From: Warburgia ugandensis
Lineage: Eukaryota > Streptophyta > Magnoliopsida > Canellales > Canellaceae
Direction: 5' to 3'
Assembly (NCBI GenBank): GCA_035236585.1
Contig: CP141130.1
Coordinates: 75,463,944-75,527,943, forward strand
Length of the DNA: 64,000 bases
Shown here: piece by piece, positions 61,975 to 64,000 of the stretch
Layout of the letters: each line of letters starts with the position of its first letter
How positions within the stretch are numbered: the stretch's first letter is position 1
Position numbers and translations under genes: made by a program
The notes under the pieces: model-generated
What the model saw: the letters and a program-made list of their open reading frames with translations, nothing else
Database searches by the model: none
What the model was told of the DNA's origin: nothing

Positions 61975-62595
61975 TATCATGGACTTGCATTGCAAGGCCC
62001 GTGACCAGGGCCTACAAGCTCTAAGGAAGGCTTACTTAGATTGTGGATATGGCCTGAAGGACTTAGGCTTGTTGTTGAAAGTCCATGGAACAAGGCTTGA
62101 TTCTAGAAGGCTTGCTTTCCGGAAGTCTCCTTGTAAAATATCTAGAAAGAGGAAAGCCTAGATATTTGTAGAGAGTTCTAGAGAAAGTTCTAAAGTAGTT
62201 CTCAACCATTAGATGGTTGACACTTGTAATAATCCGGACCATCCATTGAGGAGGTGGATGGAGGGAAACAACTATAAATAGGGGCAAGCTCCTCACTTGT
62301 AATCAAATTACTCAATTGAGTTCAAGTAAAAGATAATGAGTTCTCTTTAAATAAGTCTCATCTCTTTAGTTCTCTCATTGCTTTTGTGAGTGAGTATAGT
62401 CTTAGCAAGTGAGAGTGAGGGGTTGAAAGCTAACTTATGCCTAGCAAGGGAGTTACGCACAAGTGTCACACGGGTTCAGCAAAGGTGAAACTGCGACCCC
62501 GTGACAGTTGGTATCAGAGCTGGTCGACGTGCGCGTTGCTTATCAAGTGTTGGGCAAAGATGTTGTCAAGTGAGTCAGGAGTGACCACTATACCT
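61975..62595 (+). mobile_element. LTR plus primer site of a short LTR retrotransposon, same family as 1-1815
   Basis: The LTR spans 61975-62506 and ends CCCCGTGACA. It is followed by the tRNA-Met primer site TTGGTATCAGAGC at 62508-62520 and about 75 bp of interior. The LTR matches the reverse complement of 1303-1815, with shared blocks GACTTAGGCTTGT, GCTTGATTCTAGAA, TAGTTCTCAACCATTAGATGG and TTAGTTCTCTCATTGC. Another LTR element was then inserted at about 62596, and the rest lies beyond the window. Fossil. Confidence 0.85.
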
Positions 62596-64000
62596 GTGAA
62601 AACCCTAATTTTTTTGAAATTATTTGAAAATAATAGAAATTTTTACGAAACTAGAGGTGAAATATTATATTTAATATAATATTATTTTTTTAGAAAAAGA
62701 ATCAAGTATTAAAACATAGATATTTGAAATCATACTTGGAAAATGGGTCAGAATGACTATAAGCATGCTGAAATCTGAGCCCAAGTGAAAAATTCCTATT
62801 TTTCTTAATTTTTATGAATTTATATTTACCTATAGGGGTAAAATGGCTATTTCACTTTTATATGAGGTCCACAAAAGTTAGGTAAGCTGGGAGACAACCA
62901 GCACAAGGAATATCAATGATGAAGAATAAATATGATGAGGAATCTCTTTTGAATTTAATAAGAAAATTAGATAAATCATTTAAAAATAAAATAATTAAAA
63001 TAATGCAAAAATAAGCCTATAAATACCTCCCCTAACAATCCCACAAAATTGCACCAAAATTCTCTCCCCCCACACACTCTCTCTCCCTTTACTCCTCTTT
63101 CTCCTTCTCTTTCTCTTTCTTTTTCTTTCTTTTCTCTCTCCTCTTCCCTTTACAGTTGCAGAGCACATCTGCAGACGCATTAGAGGGAATATTCCCTTAC
63201 GAAGCGTCGGGCGCGTCTGCGGACTCGTCATCCTCGATTGAATAGGGTTTTCGCCTCGAAACCCTAATTCAATTAGCCATCCAAATTTGGCTATTCTAAG
63301 TCAATCTCCACCGTTGGATGGGTTTGCCTTAACCTGATCTATAAAAGCTCTAAGATTCTAAATTGATTGGAGGTGTATTAACTGGTGAAAACACTGAAAA
63401 ATAGTAAGTTCGGTGACCCTATGTTTTTCAATGTGGATTCCCCTTTTTAAACTTTTTTTTTTTTTTTATTCTGGACACTTCAGGTAGGTTTCTCATCATC
63501 CACTCTATCTATTCCGGTAGTTTTTATGGTAAGAAGATCACCGGACTGAATTTTCGGCAAGATTTCTCCGGTGAATCCTACTAGTGAACTAGCCTAAAAA
63601 CTCTAGTGAAATGTGATTTTTTTAGAGTTTTTGAGCCGTTGGATGGATTCCTGAGGTCCAAAAACCCAAGTGTATGAAATCTCAGAGGATGGCCCGTCCA
63701 GATTTTGAAGATCGGGCGAAATGTTGATTCGACAATTCAGATCGGATTGTCTCAACCTAAACCCGCGATCAGACTCTGGGACGCACCCAAGGAGATGCGC
63801 TAAACGACGCTCAACCTGGGCATGCCTCTGTGCGTGCTACCGCATGCATATCATCAAGTGCGCAATCACAAAGGACGACAACGCGTGCTGCTTCCCAGTT
63901 ATGGTGAAGCTCGCCGCCCCCATTTTGTCACGTTCTAGATTCCAGATCAAATCTAGACTGTTTATTTTTGATCAAAAACTTCAAAATGCAATTCAGAGCT
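62596..64000 (+). mobile_element. Start of a long Gypsy-type LTR, cut by the right edge
   Basis: It begins TGTGAAAACCCTAATTTTT inside the neighbouring LTR element and runs to the window end without a visible LTR end. Layout and composition match the other long LTRs here: an AT-rich start, a CT-rich stretch (63060-63150), CCGGTGAATCC-type blocks, and a GC-rich GCATGC/GCGTGC stretch near 63820-63890. Tentatively a Del/Tekay-like LTR. Confidence 0.6.

Overview
The window is nuclear DNA of a flowering plant. It carries three intact plant genes with typical plant exon structure, several copies of the angiosperm Au SINE, plant RTE-type LINE sequence, and chromovirus-type LTR retrotransposons with very long LTRs. 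The repeat content looks like a large, AT-rich, repeat-laden genome and does not look like a grass. I cannot name the species from the sequence alone.

Host genes. (1) A one-exon secreted phytocystatin at 9452-9832 (+). (2) The cytosolic ribosomal protein S8e gene (RPS8) at 17260-27916 (-), with five coding exons and 222 aa. Its third intron is about 9 kb and appears to use a GC-AG splice pair. (3) A high-molecular-weight FKBP immunophilin of the ROF1/FKBP62-FKBP65 type at 56216-59595 (-), with 13 coding exons and 578 aa: three FKBP domains followed by TPR repeats. The three genes have no functional link that I can see. Plant genes are not in operons, and repeats fill the space between them.

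Layout. 1-1815: a short, old, non-autonomous LTR element. 2.3-5.2 kb: small foldback and TRIM-like elements and three Au SINEs. 5221-8534: a solo LTR with a perfect 5-bp target duplication. 8.5-9.1 kb: a palindromic MITE and a SINE fragment just upstream of the cystatin. 10-17 kb: gene-free, AT-rich, with repeat scraps and a decayed plastid-type tRNA-Met copy. 17.3-27.9 kb: RPS8, whose large intron holds an RTE LINE split by another repeat with a long inverted repeat and a SINE. 28-34.5 kb: spacer with a copia fossil. 34.5-53.1 kb: a four-level nest, in which a Harbinger-like DNA element contains a Del/Tekay-like LTR element, which contains a second repeat, which contains a solo LTR. 54.1-55.6 kb: a second copy of the Harbinger-like family. 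56.2-59.6 kb: the FKBP gene. 60-64 kb: a MITE, an LTR of the same family as the one at the left edge, and the start of another long LTR cut off by the window end.

I found no convincing new biological system. The most interesting points are the GC-AG giant intron in RPS8, the nested transposon stack, a long inverted-repeat element shared by two sites, and the plastid-derived tRNA copy whose anticodon reads UAU.
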